The notes under the pieces were generated by a model. It did no database searches. It was not told where the DNA came from and saw only the letters and a list, made by a program, of their open reading frames with translations. The position numbers were made by a program, and so were the translations under genes. A DNA stretch of 64,000 bases from an uncultured Campylobacter sp. (GTDB lineage Bacteria; Campylobacterota; Campylobacteria; Campylobacterales; Campylobacteraceae). This document shows, piece after piece, positions 30,887 to 39,383 of the stretch; position 1 is the stretch's first letter, and each line of letters opens with the position of its first letter. The stretch lies in assembly GCF_938039245.1 (NCBI RefSeq), contig NZ_CALHVN010000040.1:62001-126000 (forward strand), read 5' to 3'.

Positions 30887-31567
30887 TTAGCCCTTAAAAT
30901 CAATTATTTTGCCGCTTGGATCAAAAAAAGCGGCGATGTTTTGCGTCGTTTGCGCTTCGCAGTCAAATTCATTTCGCAAGAGCCTAGCGACCTTGTCAAA
31001 CGGCGTCTGTGCGCTGATTATTTTGGCGCCTTTTAGCGTAAAAATAATCGGAGCGAAATTTGAAAAAACGAGGTAAATTTGACTCGTGCGGGCGTCCTCG
31101 AATTTCATCTGAAAAACGCCTTTTGCGCCGTTATAAACAAACGAAATATTAATAATATTTTTTTGCAGTGCAAGCAGCATTTGAGCTAGATTTTCAAACG
31201 TTTCTCGCGAGTCTGCCGCGCTAAGATTGTTAAATATATATTCATAAAACCAGTTTAGATCGGGCTCGCTTATCAGCCGCTCTATTAGCGCAAGTCCCTC
31301 GGGCGCGGCGTATGATAAGCTCGGCTTTTTAAAGAGATTTCTTATCACGATATTTTCGGTGCCGCTTGCGATTTCGCCCCAGTATTCGCCGTTCACGTCG
31401 AGGCTTTTCATACTTTTCGTGCTTAGAATTTTGTTGCCCATTTTTAGATTGTAGCGATTGTAGCCCGTCTTTTCGGCGACTTTGATGCTGATGGGCAGGC
31501 TCGCGTTTAGAGCCGCGGTTGCGCCGCCGCTTGCGATTTTTTGCACTCGCGAGACGGGATTTATCAT
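30887..31567 (-). CDS. Conserved hypothetical protein between coaBC and uppS
   Basis: The 226-residue protein has no signal peptide. The Asn/Pro-rich N-terminus (MINPVSRVQKIASGG) precedes a beta-rich segment, then a helical middle, and a beta-strand-rich end (GVFQMKFEDARTSQIYLVFSNF and FDPSGKIIDFK). I do not recognise the family. The N-terminus recalls flagellar hook-length-type proteins only superficially. The start overlaps the coaBC stop by four bases and the end almost touches uppS, so it is in one operon. Confidence 0.7.
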   Translation of the reverse strand: MINPVSRVQKIASGGATAALNASLPISIKVAEKTGYNRYNLKMGNKILSTKSMKSLDVNGEYWGEIASGTENIVIRNLFKKPSLSYAAPEGLALIERLISEPDLNWFYEYIFNNLSAADSRETFENLAQMLLALQKNIINISFVYNGAKGVFQMKFEDARTSQIYLVFSNFAPIIFTLKGAKIISAQTPFDKVARLLRNEFDCEAQTTQNIAAFFDPSGKIIDFKG

Positions 31568-32739
31568 AGCGTGCTTGCTAAATTTACGATTTGCCGCGCC
31601 GCGTCCTCTTTGGACGTTAGCGCGATGTTTTGCGCGCCTCGATGCGTGATAAAGGTTATTTGCGTGCTATCCGAGCCCAAATTTACCTCGCCGCCAAGCA
31701 CGTTTAGGCAAACTGCGTCTAGGCTCTTTTTTTCAAGCATATTTTTTGCGTTTTGCATGGCGTTTGCGGCGTCCGTTTCCATTTTAAAGCCGATTTTTTT
31801 GACGTTTTTAAAATCCGCCAAAGAGCCCAAAATATCCTCGTTTTGCGCTAGTTCAAGCCGCCAAATTTCGCCTAAGTCTTGTTTTTTTAGCTTGCCTTCA
31901 AATTTGGTTTTCGGAGCGTAATCGCTAACCGCAGCCGCCATCGCGAGCAAATTTGCGTCCGTCAAATTTGCGCGTAGCAGATCTTTTAGCTGTGCCGTGC
32001 TTTGAAATTTTAGCGTTTTGTAGGGCGCGTTAGTCGTTTCAAAGCTAGCTATGAGCGTCACGTCCGCGCCCGCGTAGTAAAAGGCGTCCGCCAGCGCTTT
32101 TGCCGTCTTGCCGCTAGATAGATTGGTCACGGCTCTTACATCGTCGATCTTTTCGCTCGTGGCGCCGCCCGTGACGATCACCTTTTGTCCTTTAAATTTT
32201 GGCTTTGTTAGCATCCTTTTGGTTTCGCAAACGATCGTAGAAACGTCTGCCAGCGCGCCTTTGCCGACGTCGCCGCAGGCTAAGATTTTTTCCACGGGAT
32301 CGATAAAATTTACGCCTCGTTTACGTAAAATTTCGATATTTTCTCGCGTGGCGGGATTTTCAAGCATCTTGTTATTTGCGGCGGGCGCTATCAAAACGGG
32401 CGCGTCCGAGGCTATAAGCGTCTGCAAAAAGACGTTATCGCAGATCCCGCTTGCGTATTTATTTATCGTATTTACGGAGGCCGGCGCGATGAGGATCATA
32501 TCGGTTTTGGCGTAGGCGATGTGATTTAGCCCGTCCCGCCAACTCTCCGTGCGCGAGGTTAAAATTTTATGCTCGCACAGCGCTTCAAAGCCTGCTTCCG
32601 AGCAAAATTTGAGCGCTCCGTCGCTAAGCATAACCCGCACGTCCGCGCCCTCTTTTTTTAGCGCGGATAAAATTTCATAAGCCTTATAAAACGCGATGCT
32701 GCCGCAAACCGCGAGCAAAATTTTTTTATTTTTTAGCAT
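31564..32739 (-). CDS. coaBC: Bifunctional phosphopantothenoylcysteine decarboxylase/phosphopantothenate-cysteine ligase
   Basis: This enzyme catalyses two steps of coenzyme A biosynthesis. The N-terminal flavoprotein domain (~1-185) shows KILLAVCGSIAFYKAYE, PASVNTINKYASGICDN and PAANNKMLENPATRENI (decarboxylase). The C-terminal domain (~190-391) shows the ligase pattern VTGGATSEKIDDVRAVTNLSSGK and AAVSDYAPK. At 391 residues it has normal length and both active sites. Between glmU and the unknown gene, overlapping both. Confidence 0.95.
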   Translation of the reverse strand: MLKNKKILLAVCGSIAFYKAYEILSALKKEGADVRVMLSDGALKFCSEAGFEALCEHKILTSRTESWRDGLNHIAYAKTDMILIAPASVNTINKYASGICDNVFLQTLIASDAPVLIAPAANNKMLENPATRENIEILRKRGVNFIDPVEKILACGDVGKGALADVSTIVCETKRMLTKPKFKGQKVIVTGGATSEKIDDVRAVTNLSSGKTAKALADAFYYAGADVTLIASFETTNAPYKTLKFQSTAQLKDLLRANLTDANLLAMAAAVSDYAPKTKFEGKLKKQDLGEIWRLELAQNEDILGSLADFKNVKKIGFKMETDAANAMQNAKNMLEKKSLDAVCLNVLGGEVNLGSDSTQITFITHRGAQNIALTSKEDAARQIVNLASTL

Positions 32740-34045
32740 TTTCGTCGCTTTTTGCGCCGTTAAAAAATTTATAAAAAAAGCCTTCTTTATTTACCTGTTT
32801 TGTGCGGCTAATGGCTAGAGCGCCGCTTGGTACATCGCTAGTTACGGTGCTGCCCGCGGCGATTAGCACGTCGTCGCCGACTTTTACGGGAGCTATGAGC
32901 TGCGTGTCCGAGCCGATAAAGACGTTTTTGCCGATTATCGTTTTGTGCTTGGCTTTGCCGTCGTAGTTGCACGTGATGGTGCCGCAGCCTACGTTTGTGC
33001 CAGGGCCTATCTCGCAGTCGCCCAGATAGCTTAGGTGGCCTGCCTTGACGCCGTTTAGCCTGGCTGCTTTTAGCTCGACGAAATTTCCGATGTGAGTGTT
33101 TTTGATCTCGCATTTTGGACGCAGGTGCGCTAGAGGGCCGACGTCCGAGTCCTCGACGACGGAGTTTTCTACGACCGAGCCGCTTTTGATGACGGAGTTT
33201 TTAATGAGGCACTCTCCGATGATGCTTACGTTTTCTTCGATGAAGCATTCGCCTTCAAATTTTGCTCTAGAGTCGATATAGACGCTATTTGGCAGACGCA
33301 TTAGCACGCCCGCTTTCATTAAATTTTTCTTGATTTCGTCCTGCATCAAATTTTCTGCGACACTGAGCTGAAATTTGTCGTTTATACCCATGAAATTTTG
33401 CTCTTCGACGCTGACGGCCCAGCATTTTAGACCGCGCTCGTTTGCGATTTTTATCGTGTCGGTTAGGTAAAATTCTTTCTGCGAGTTTTCGTTGCCGATG
33501 AGAGGCAAAATTTCGCGTAAAACTTCGCTTTTAAAGCAGTAGCAGCCGGCGTTTGCGCTTTTTATCATTTTTTGCGTCTCGGTCGCGTCTTTTTGCTCGA
33601 CGATGGCTTCTACTTTGCCGTTATTTATGATCACGCGACCGTATCCGTAGGGGTCTGCGGCCTCAAAAACGCTTAGCGCGATGTCTGAGTTGCCCGCGCT
33701 TAGGCGGATTAGGTCGTTGGTTTTGATAAGCGGCATATCTCCGCACAAAATCAGCGTTTTTTCGCTATTTAGCGGGATGTTTTTTAGCGCGCCCGCAGTG
33801 CCGGGGAACTCTTTTAAATTTTGTTCGTAAATTTTAGTTTGAGGAAAAATTTCTTTGATTTTGGCTTCCACTAGCTCTTTTTGATAGCTCAAAACCACGC
33901 TCACGTCGCTACTGATCTCATAAGCCTTACGTAAAATATGGATAATCATCGGCTCTCCGCAAAGCTCGAAAAGCACCTTTGGTCTGCTTGATTTCATCCT
34001 CGTGCCAAGCCCCGCGGCAAGCACCACTACGCCGATATCGCTCAT
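32726..34045 (-). CDS. glmU: Bifunctional N-acetylglucosamine-1-phosphate uridyltransferase/glucosamine-1-phosphate acetyltransferase
   Basis: GlmU makes UDP-GlcNAc. The N-terminal nucleotidyltransferase has LAAGLGTRMKSSRPKVLFELCG, ILCGDMPLI and the GYGRVI motif. The C-terminal left-handed beta-helix repeats (IDSRAKFEGECFIEENVSIIGE onward) and GNFVELKAARL, LSYLGDCEIG and NVGCGTITCNYDGK are the acetyltransferase. It has 439 residues. It overlaps coaBC by 14 bases. Head of the minus-strand cluster down to the DUF3137 gene. Confidence 0.95.
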   Translation of the reverse strand: MSDIGVVVLAAGLGTRMKSSRPKVLFELCGEPMIIHILRKAYEISSDVSVVLSYQKELVEAKIKEIFPQTKIYEQNLKEFPGTAGALKNIPLNSEKTLILCGDMPLIKTNDLIRLSAGNSDIALSVFEAADPYGYGRVIINNGKVEAIVEQKDATETQKMIKSANAGCYCFKSEVLREILPLIGNENSQKEFYLTDTIKIANERGLKCWAVSVEEQNFMGINDKFQLSVAENLMQDEIKKNLMKAGVLMRLPNSVYIDSRAKFEGECFIEENVSIIGECLIKNSVIKSGSVVENSVVEDSDVGPLAHLRPKCEIKNTHIGNFVELKAARLNGVKAGHLSYLGDCEIGPGTNVGCGTITCNYDGKAKHKTIIGKNVFIGSDTQLIAPVKVGDDVLIAAGSTVTSDVPSGALAISRTKQVNKEGFFYKFFNGAKSDENAKK

Positions 34046-34196
34046 CTTTTTTCCTTGTTTAAATTTGAGCGATTTTATCTCAAATTTGCTAAATGCGGGA
34101 TTAAGGTTTTTGCGATTAACAAAATCTTAAGGATTAAACAATATAATCACGACCTTTTAGCATAATCAAAATCAAATTTACAATAAAGGATACGGT

Positions 34197-35339
34197 TTGT
34201 TTTCATTTTTTAAAAAAATGCTCAGGAAAAATAAATTTTTGTTTAATCTCCACCTGATTTTATCGATTATTTTTGCTATTCCGCTACTACTTATCGGCGT
34301 TACGGGCGCGATTTTGTCGTATCAAGACGAGCTTGAGGAGCTTATAAATTTAAACTCCGTCAAGGTCGAAAAAACCGGCGAAATGCTAAGCGTGGAGAAA
34401 ATCCTGCAAAGCTTTAGCGAGCAAACGGGCGTCAAACAGCCCGCAAGGCTGGTGCTGCAAAAAAGCGAAAACGAAGCGGTCAAAATTTATGCTAACAGGA
34501 GCGAAGCGTATTTGGTTAATCCCTATACCGCGCAAATAATCGGCAAGGACTACGGCACCGCTTTCGTGCGCACGGTTATGTCGCTGCACCGAAATTTAGG
34601 CCTTGCGCTAACGGGCAATAAAACCGCTGGCGAGGTCGGCAAGCAAATAGTAGGCGCAAGCACGGTCGCAATGATAATCCTCGTGATAAGCGGCGTTTGG
34701 TTGCATTTTCCGCGCCTTAAGCAAAAATTTTCCGCAGCTATCACGCCGAATTTTAAGCTCAAAAAATACGCCCTTTTTCACAACCTGCACACGAGCCTAG
34801 GCGCCTTAAGCGCGGTAATCTATCTAATTATCTGTTTAACGGGTCTAACATGGTCGTACCGCTGGTATAGCGATATGGAAATAAAACTTTTCGTCAGTTC
34901 GCAAAATATGCCCCAAAGCGAATCTAAGCCGGGTCCCGTAAAAGACGAGGCTAAAAAGAGCGCCGAGTATAAATTTAGCGACGCGCAGAGAGCTTACGAG
35001 ATATTTAAATCAAGCGGCACTGAGTATAAAGAACTTAGCTTGATGCTAGCAGCCGGAGATAAGATAAACATCAGATACTACGAGCCCGATGCGCCTAGTA
35101 CGGCTTTTCCTGAAATGACGTCCGTAGACGTAAAAGAGGGCAAGATGGCGGAGCAAAAGCAAACGAGCGGCATAACGGCGGGTATGGTAAAAAGCGCGAA
35201 CTATCAGCTGCATACGGGATATTTTTTCGGAATTGCGGGTAAAATTTTGTGGTCGGCGGTTTCGCTTTTGATGGTGCTTTTTATATTTAGCGGATTTTAC
35301 ATGACCGCAAAAAGGGCGTTTAAGCCAAAAAGAGCTTAG
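34197..35339 (+). CDS. PepSY-associated membrane protein (iron/heme-linked)
   Basis: The 380-residue inner membrane protein has four membrane helices (near residues 15-38, 150-170, 195-220 and 345-370), and periplasmic PepSY-like domains between them. Typical PepSY_TM sequence appears: LHLILSIIFAIPLLLIGVTGAILSYQDEL, MSLHRNLGL, GVWLHFPRL and FHNLHTSLGA. Such proteins often partner with TonB-dependent receptors and may reduce ferric siderophores. It begins with TTG after AAAGGATACGG; an ATG at 34218 is an alternative. It stands alone, divergent from glmU. Confidence 0.85.
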   Translation: MFSFFKKMLRKNKFLFNLHLILSIIFAIPLLLIGVTGAILSYQDELEELINLNSVKVEKTGEMLSVEKILQSFSEQTGVKQPARLVLQKSENEAVKIYANRSEAYLVNPYTAQIIGKDYGTAFVRTVMSLHRNLGLALTGNKTAGEVGKQIVGASTVAMIILVISGVWLHFPRLKQKFSAAITPNFKLKKYALFHNLHTSLGALSAVIYLIICLTGLTWSYRWYSDMEIKLFVSSQNMPQSESKPGPVKDEAKKSAEYKFSDAQRAYEIFKSSGTEYKELSLMLAAGDKINIRYYEPDAPSTAFPEMTSVDVKEGKMAEQKQTSGITAGMVKSANYQLHTGYFFGIAGKILWSAVSLLMVLFIFSGFYMTAKRAFKPKRA

Positions 35340-35541
35340 CCTAGCTTTGCGCCTCAATACTTAAAATTTTACCTTAAAATAGATCAAATTTAACTCTAGT
35401 AAAGGCGGTAGATTTGCCGCCTTATCAGCCGAATTTATGCCTAAAATCGCGCCTAAACGTTAGGATAAATTTTATCGCCCAAAGCGCGCAAAAATCGAAA
35501 TTTAAACCAAAATGCGGTTTTTGAAAAAAATTATGCCGGTT

Positions 35542-35556
35542 TGGAACGTATTTTGC
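35542..35556 (+). promoter_or_regulatory. Sigma54-like promoter upstream of motA
   Basis: TGGAAC, five bases, TTGC then A reproduces the -24/-12 spacing, 82 bases before the motA ATG. A TAAAAT box near 35600 could be a housekeeping -10 as well. The rest of 35340-35638 holds no gene. Confidence 0.6.
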
Positions 35557-35638
35557 AAATAGTTAGCCTGAGTTTAACTGTTTTTTCAACTAAAAAAAAC
35601 TAAAATACAAACCAAATTTTATAGGTGGAAAGTTCAAG

Positions 35639-36406
35639 ATGGATTTAGGTAGCGTCGTCGGTTGGATAGTTGTTATGGTGCTTTTGCTTGGTTCGATGCA
35701 AATGGGCGTCGGAATCGGAGCTTATATCGATATTCCCTCGGTTTTGATCGTTTTTGGCGGTACGATTTGCGCTTTGATGATCGGCTTTAAGATGGAGCAG
35801 ATAAAAAAGCTAGGCACGTTTTACGGTATTGCCGCAAAACCAAAAACCTATAATCTGCCCGAAATCGTAAAAAAAATGGTCGATTACTCTACAAAAGCTC
35901 GCCGCGACGGTATCTTGGCGCTTGAGAGCGACGCAAATAACGAAACCGATCCATTTCTAAAAAAAGGCTTATCTATGGCGGTTGACGGCAACGAACCGGA
36001 CGCCATCAGATCTCTACTTGAGATAGATATGGAGCAGGCTAGCTCGAGGCACGGCGATAATATCAAAATTTTCGAACAAATCGCGGGTTTTGCGGGCTCG
36101 ATGGGTATGATCGGTACGCTCATCGGCCTGGTTGCGATGCTTATGAACATGTCCGATCCTTCGGCTATCGGTCCGTCGATGGCGGTCGCTCTTATCACGA
36201 CGCTTTACGGAGCGATGATAGGAAACATCCTAGGCTCGCCCGTAGCAAACATCCTAAGTATCCGCGACAAGGACGAAGGCACGGCAAAGGTGCTAATGCT
36301 AGAGGGCATAATGGCTATCCAGGCAGGCGACAACCCTAGGACGCTCGAGATGAAGCTACTATCGTTTTTGCCGCCTAAAGACCGCGTTAGTCAGTTTGAT
36401 AAGTAG
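35639..36406 (+). CDS. motA: Flagellar motor stator protein MotA
   Basis: The 255-residue proton-channel stator subunit has four membrane helices (~5-25, 30-50, 150-170, 185-205) and a cytosolic loop (~55-150) with the rotor-contact charged residues. Family sequences: GSVVGWIVVMVLLLGSMQMG, the conserved PSVLIVFGGT, GFAGSMGMIGTLIGLVAML and SIGPSMAVALITTLYG-like stretch. GGTGGAAAG lies just upstream, and motB begins six bases later. It works as MotA5B2. Confidence 0.95.
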   Translation: MDLGSVVGWIVVMVLLLGSMQMGVGIGAYIDIPSVLIVFGGTICALMIGFKMEQIKKLGTFYGIAAKPKTYNLPEIVKKMVDYSTKARRDGILALESDANNETDPFLKKGLSMAVDGNEPDAIRSLLEIDMEQASSRHGDNIKIFEQIAGFAGSMGMIGTLIGLVAMLMNMSDPSAIGPSMAVALITTLYGAMIGNILGSPVANILSIRDKDEGTAKVLMLEGIMAIQAGDNPRTLEMKLLSFLPPKDRVSQFDK

Positions 36407-36411
36407 AAAAA

Positions 36412-37182
36412 ATGGCTAAAAAGTTAATCGATCCAAGCGATTGCCCCAAATGCTTACCCGAGTGGCTCGCAGCGTTTGGCGACTTGATGTCGCTTCTGCT
36501 TTGCTTTTTCGTACTGCTTCTTTCGATGAGTACGATGGACGCAAAGAAGCTAGAGGCCGCGATCGGCTCGCTAAACGGAGCGCTAGGCGTACTTGAGGGC
36601 GGAGCAAAGCCAGACGTCAGCGCCGAGCAAAACCAAGACGACCATGCCACCTCAAATAAAGAACGCACGGGCGTGAAGTCGAATTTCGAGCAGACGCTGC
36701 GCTCTATCAACGAGCTTTTGCACGCTAGTGGCTCGCCTGAAATCACGTTTGAGGAGAGCGAGAGCGGATTTGTGATTAGATTACCCGCAAATTTACTTTT
36801 TGCAAAAGATAGCGCCAAGCTACAAAACGACGATGCGCTGCTATTTTTAAAACGTATCGCGATGGTAATAGCCAAGCTACCCCCGGACGTCGTAGCAAAC
36901 GTGATCGGCCACACCGATAGCGAGCAGCCCGCGTCTACCGAGTTTAAAGACAACTGGCAGCTATCGTCGGCTAGAGCTATCAGCGTAGTTGGCGAGCTCA
37001 TCAAAGACGGAGTCGATCCTAAAAAGCTAACCGCATCCGCAAAGGCCGAATTTGAGCCGTTTGCGACAAATTTCACCGAACAGGGCAGGGAGAAAAACCG
37101 CAGGGTCGAGATACACTTCGTTTCGTTAAATTTAGACGATAAAGCCAAAACGCAAAAAAGCATACTGGACGCGCAGGAGTAA
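36412..37182 (+). CDS. motB: Flagellar motor stator protein MotB
   Basis: MotB anchors the stator to peptidoglycan. The N-terminus has the PEWLAAFGDLMSLLLCFFVLL membrane helix with the proton-carrying Asp, then a plug/linker, and an OmpA-like domain from ~residue 115 (VIGHTDSEQPAST and SSARAISVVGELIKDGVDPKKL, with NRRVEIHF). The protein is 256 residues. It lies between motA and fliP in one operon. Confidence 0.95.
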   Translation: MAKKLIDPSDCPKCLPEWLAAFGDLMSLLLCFFVLLLSMSTMDAKKLEAAIGSLNGALGVLEGGAKPDVSAEQNQDDHATSNKERTGVKSNFEQTLRSINELLHASGSPEITFEESESGFVIRLPANLLFAKDSAKLQNDDALLFLKRIAMVIAKLPPDVVANVIGHTDSEQPASTEFKDNWQLSSARAISVVGELIKDGVDPKKLTASAKAEFEPFATNFTEQGREKNRRVEIHFVSLNLDDKAKTQKSILDAQE

Positions 37183-37184
37183 AT

Positions 37185-37925
37185 TTGAAAAAACTGACGT
37201 TTTTGCTGTTTTTTATCTTTGCGGCGGTCGCGATCGGCGAGGATAACGTCACGATCCCGACCGTAAATCTCAGCCTGAGCGCGCCTACTACACCCACTCA
37301 GCTAGTTAGCTCGCTAAATGTCTTACTGGTCCTAACCGTCCTTACGCTCGCTCCTTCGCTCATTTTTATGATGACTAGCTTTTTGCGGCTCATTATCGTT
37401 TTTTCGTTCTTGCGACAGGCGATGGGCACGCAGCAGATGCCGCCCTCTACGGTGCTTATTAGCCTTGCGATGGTGCTTACGTTTTTTATCATGGAGCCTG
37501 TAGGCAAGAAAGCCTACGAAGCGGGCGTGCAGCCCTATCTAAGCGAACAAATCGGCTATCAAGAGGCTTTTGAGCGCGGCGTGAAGCCTTTTCGCGAGTT
37601 TATGATAAAAAATACCCGCGAGAAGGACTTGGCGCTGTTTTTACGCATCAGAAATATGCCAAACCCGCAAAGCTTTGACGATATCCCGCTTACGGTCGTG
37701 ATGAGCGCGTTTATGATCAGCGAGATGAAAACGGCGTTTGAGATCGCATTTTTGCTCTATCTGCCGTTTTTGGTCATCGATATGGTTGTTAGCTCCGTGC
37801 TCATGGCGATGGGTATGATGATGCTACCGCCGACGATGATTTCATTGCCGTTTAAGCTGCTTATTTTCGTGCTCGTAGACGGGTGGAATTTGCTCGTCAT
37901 GAACCTCGTTAAAAGCTTTCATTAG
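37185..37925 (+). CDS. fliP: Flagellar export gate protein FliP
   Basis: This 246-residue core component of the flagellar type III export gate (FliPQR) has an N-terminal cleavable signal (MKKLTFLLFFIFAAVAIGE), three or four membrane helices and the characteristic VLTLAPSLIFMMTSFLRLIIVFSFLRQAMGTQ and MGMMMLPPTMISLPFKLLIFVLVDGW. It starts with TTG after CAGGAGTAAA, two bases past motB. Being directly behind motAB is an unusual but plausible flagellar operon. Confidence 0.95.
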   Translation: MKKLTFLLFFIFAAVAIGEDNVTIPTVNLSLSAPTTPTQLVSSLNVLLVLTVLTLAPSLIFMMTSFLRLIIVFSFLRQAMGTQQMPPSTVLISLAMVLTFFIMEPVGKKAYEAGVQPYLSEQIGYQEAFERGVKPFREFMIKNTREKDLALFLRIRNMPNPQSFDDIPLTVVMSAFMISEMKTAFEIAFLLYLPFLVIDMVVSSVLMAMGMMMLPPTMISLPFKLLIFVLVDGWNLLVMNLVKSFH

Positions 37926-38066
37926 GTTTTTTATCGCTATAATCTTAAAAAAGCTCCGCGCGCCGCTTAAATTTTCATTTTATTTTACCTACGGCGCCAG
38001 GCCCCGGGCGGGCAAATCCGCTCAAATTTAGCCCGCGCCGCCCAGAGCTAACAGGGAAGGGTTTGG

Positions 38067-39383
38067 ATGAAAAAAATTTATATATTTTTGAGTTTTTGCG
38101 TTTTTTTAGGCGGTTTGGAGGCTAAATCTGAAGGAAATTTGCCCGAGCTGATTTTGGCCGCGCAGAGCTCAAATTTAGCTCAAATTTCAAACTACGAACC
38201 GCAAAAAGCGCAACTGCAAAAGGACGCAGTAAAGAGTGCGTATATGCCAAGCCTCAGGGTTGAGGGCGGATACAGCTTTTTAAGCGGCGACATAAACGTC
38301 CTGCGGCCGCAAAGAGCCGCCACGGCAAGAGCTATTTTGGAGCTTGCCGTTTATGACGGCGGCAAAAGAGAAGCCCTGCTAAGCTCGCTTTCGCACCTTA
38401 GCGCGGCTGAAATTTTAAAAAACGAGGAGTATCAAAACCTGCTTGCATTTAACGCAACCAAGCTTTATTTTAGCTTTTTGTCGCTGGACGAGCTTGCGCT
38501 GGCAAAAGAGAGCGAGATAAACTACCTAAAAAACGCGCTAAATAGGCTGGAAAAATACTACCGCGCGGGGCTTAGCGACGAGAGCGAGTATGAAGCGATA
38601 AACGCTAGATACGCCATGGCGCTGGCCGAACGCCTCGAGATTTCGCAAAATCAAAACGAGATAAAAAATCAAATTTACGCGCTAACGGGCAGAGATATCG
38701 AGCCTGTGGCGGGCTCTAGGATCGCGCTTGCTGATGAGGACTTCGCGCCACAAAAAAACGAAAAGCCCGAGCTTGAGGCGCTTAGGTTAAATTTCGCCGC
38801 GGCTCTTGAGGACGAAAAAATAACCGCGTCCGAGACGAACCCGCAAATTTTCATCAAAAACACCTACACCTTTATGCGCACGCATTACGATAGAAACTTG
38901 CTGCCCGCGCAGTATAGAAGCGCGCTGGAGCCGTACTTCGACGATTTTTTTAAGCCGAATTTAAACACCAATGAGCTGATTTTGGGCTTTAGCTGGAAGG
39001 CGTTTGATTTTGGCGCAAACAAAAAGCAGCGCGAGATAAAGCGTATAAGCGCGCTGCAAGCGAAGTTAAATCTGGATCAAAAGCGCTTGCAAAACGAGCT
39101 AAATTTAGCAAATATCAAAAACGACCTAAAGACGCTCGAGCAAAAGATCGCCGCAGGTAAAAGCGCGCTAAACTCGGCACAAACCTCGCTAAATGCCGTT
39201 AGCAAAAAGTATGAAGCCGGGCTGCTTGGATACGTCGAGTTTTTAAACGCGACCGCGCAGAACTTTAGCACAGGCAGCGCGCTGGAGCTAAGCAAGAGTA
39301 AATTTGAGATCAAAAAAGCGGAGTATCTATACGAGCGCGGCGGCAAAATCGCCGAAAATATCGAAAAAACGGAGCGCAAATGA
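38067..39383 (+). CDS. cmeD: Outer membrane efflux protein, CmeD-like
   Basis: This 438-residue TolC-family channel has an N-terminal signal peptide (MKKIYIFLSFCVFLGGLEAKS). The two halves repeat the helical barrel pattern: SAYMPSLRVEGGYSF early and the later KYEAGLLGYVEFLNATAQNF. It is first of a three-gene operon with an MFP and an RND pump, the order of C. jejuni cmeDEF. The end overlaps the next start by four bases. Substrates are unknown; CmeDEF in C. jejuni exports bile salts and some antimicrobials. Confidence 0.85.
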   Translation: MKKIYIFLSFCVFLGGLEAKSEGNLPELILAAQSSNLAQISNYEPQKAQLQKDAVKSAYMPSLRVEGGYSFLSGDINVLRPQRAATARAILELAVYDGGKREALLSSLSHLSAAEILKNEEYQNLLAFNATKLYFSFLSLDELALAKESEINYLKNALNRLEKYYRAGLSDESEYEAINARYAMALAERLEISQNQNEIKNQIYALTGRDIEPVAGSRIALADEDFAPQKNEKPELEALRLNFAAALEDEKITASETNPQIFIKNTYTFMRTHYDRNLLPAQYRSALEPYFDDFFKPNLNTNELILGFSWKAFDFGANKKQREIKRISALQAKLNLDQKRLQNELNLANIKNDLKTLEQKIAAGKSALNSAQTSLNAVSKKYEAGLLGYVEFLNATAQNFSTGSALELSKSKFEIKKAEYLYERGGKIAENIEKTERK

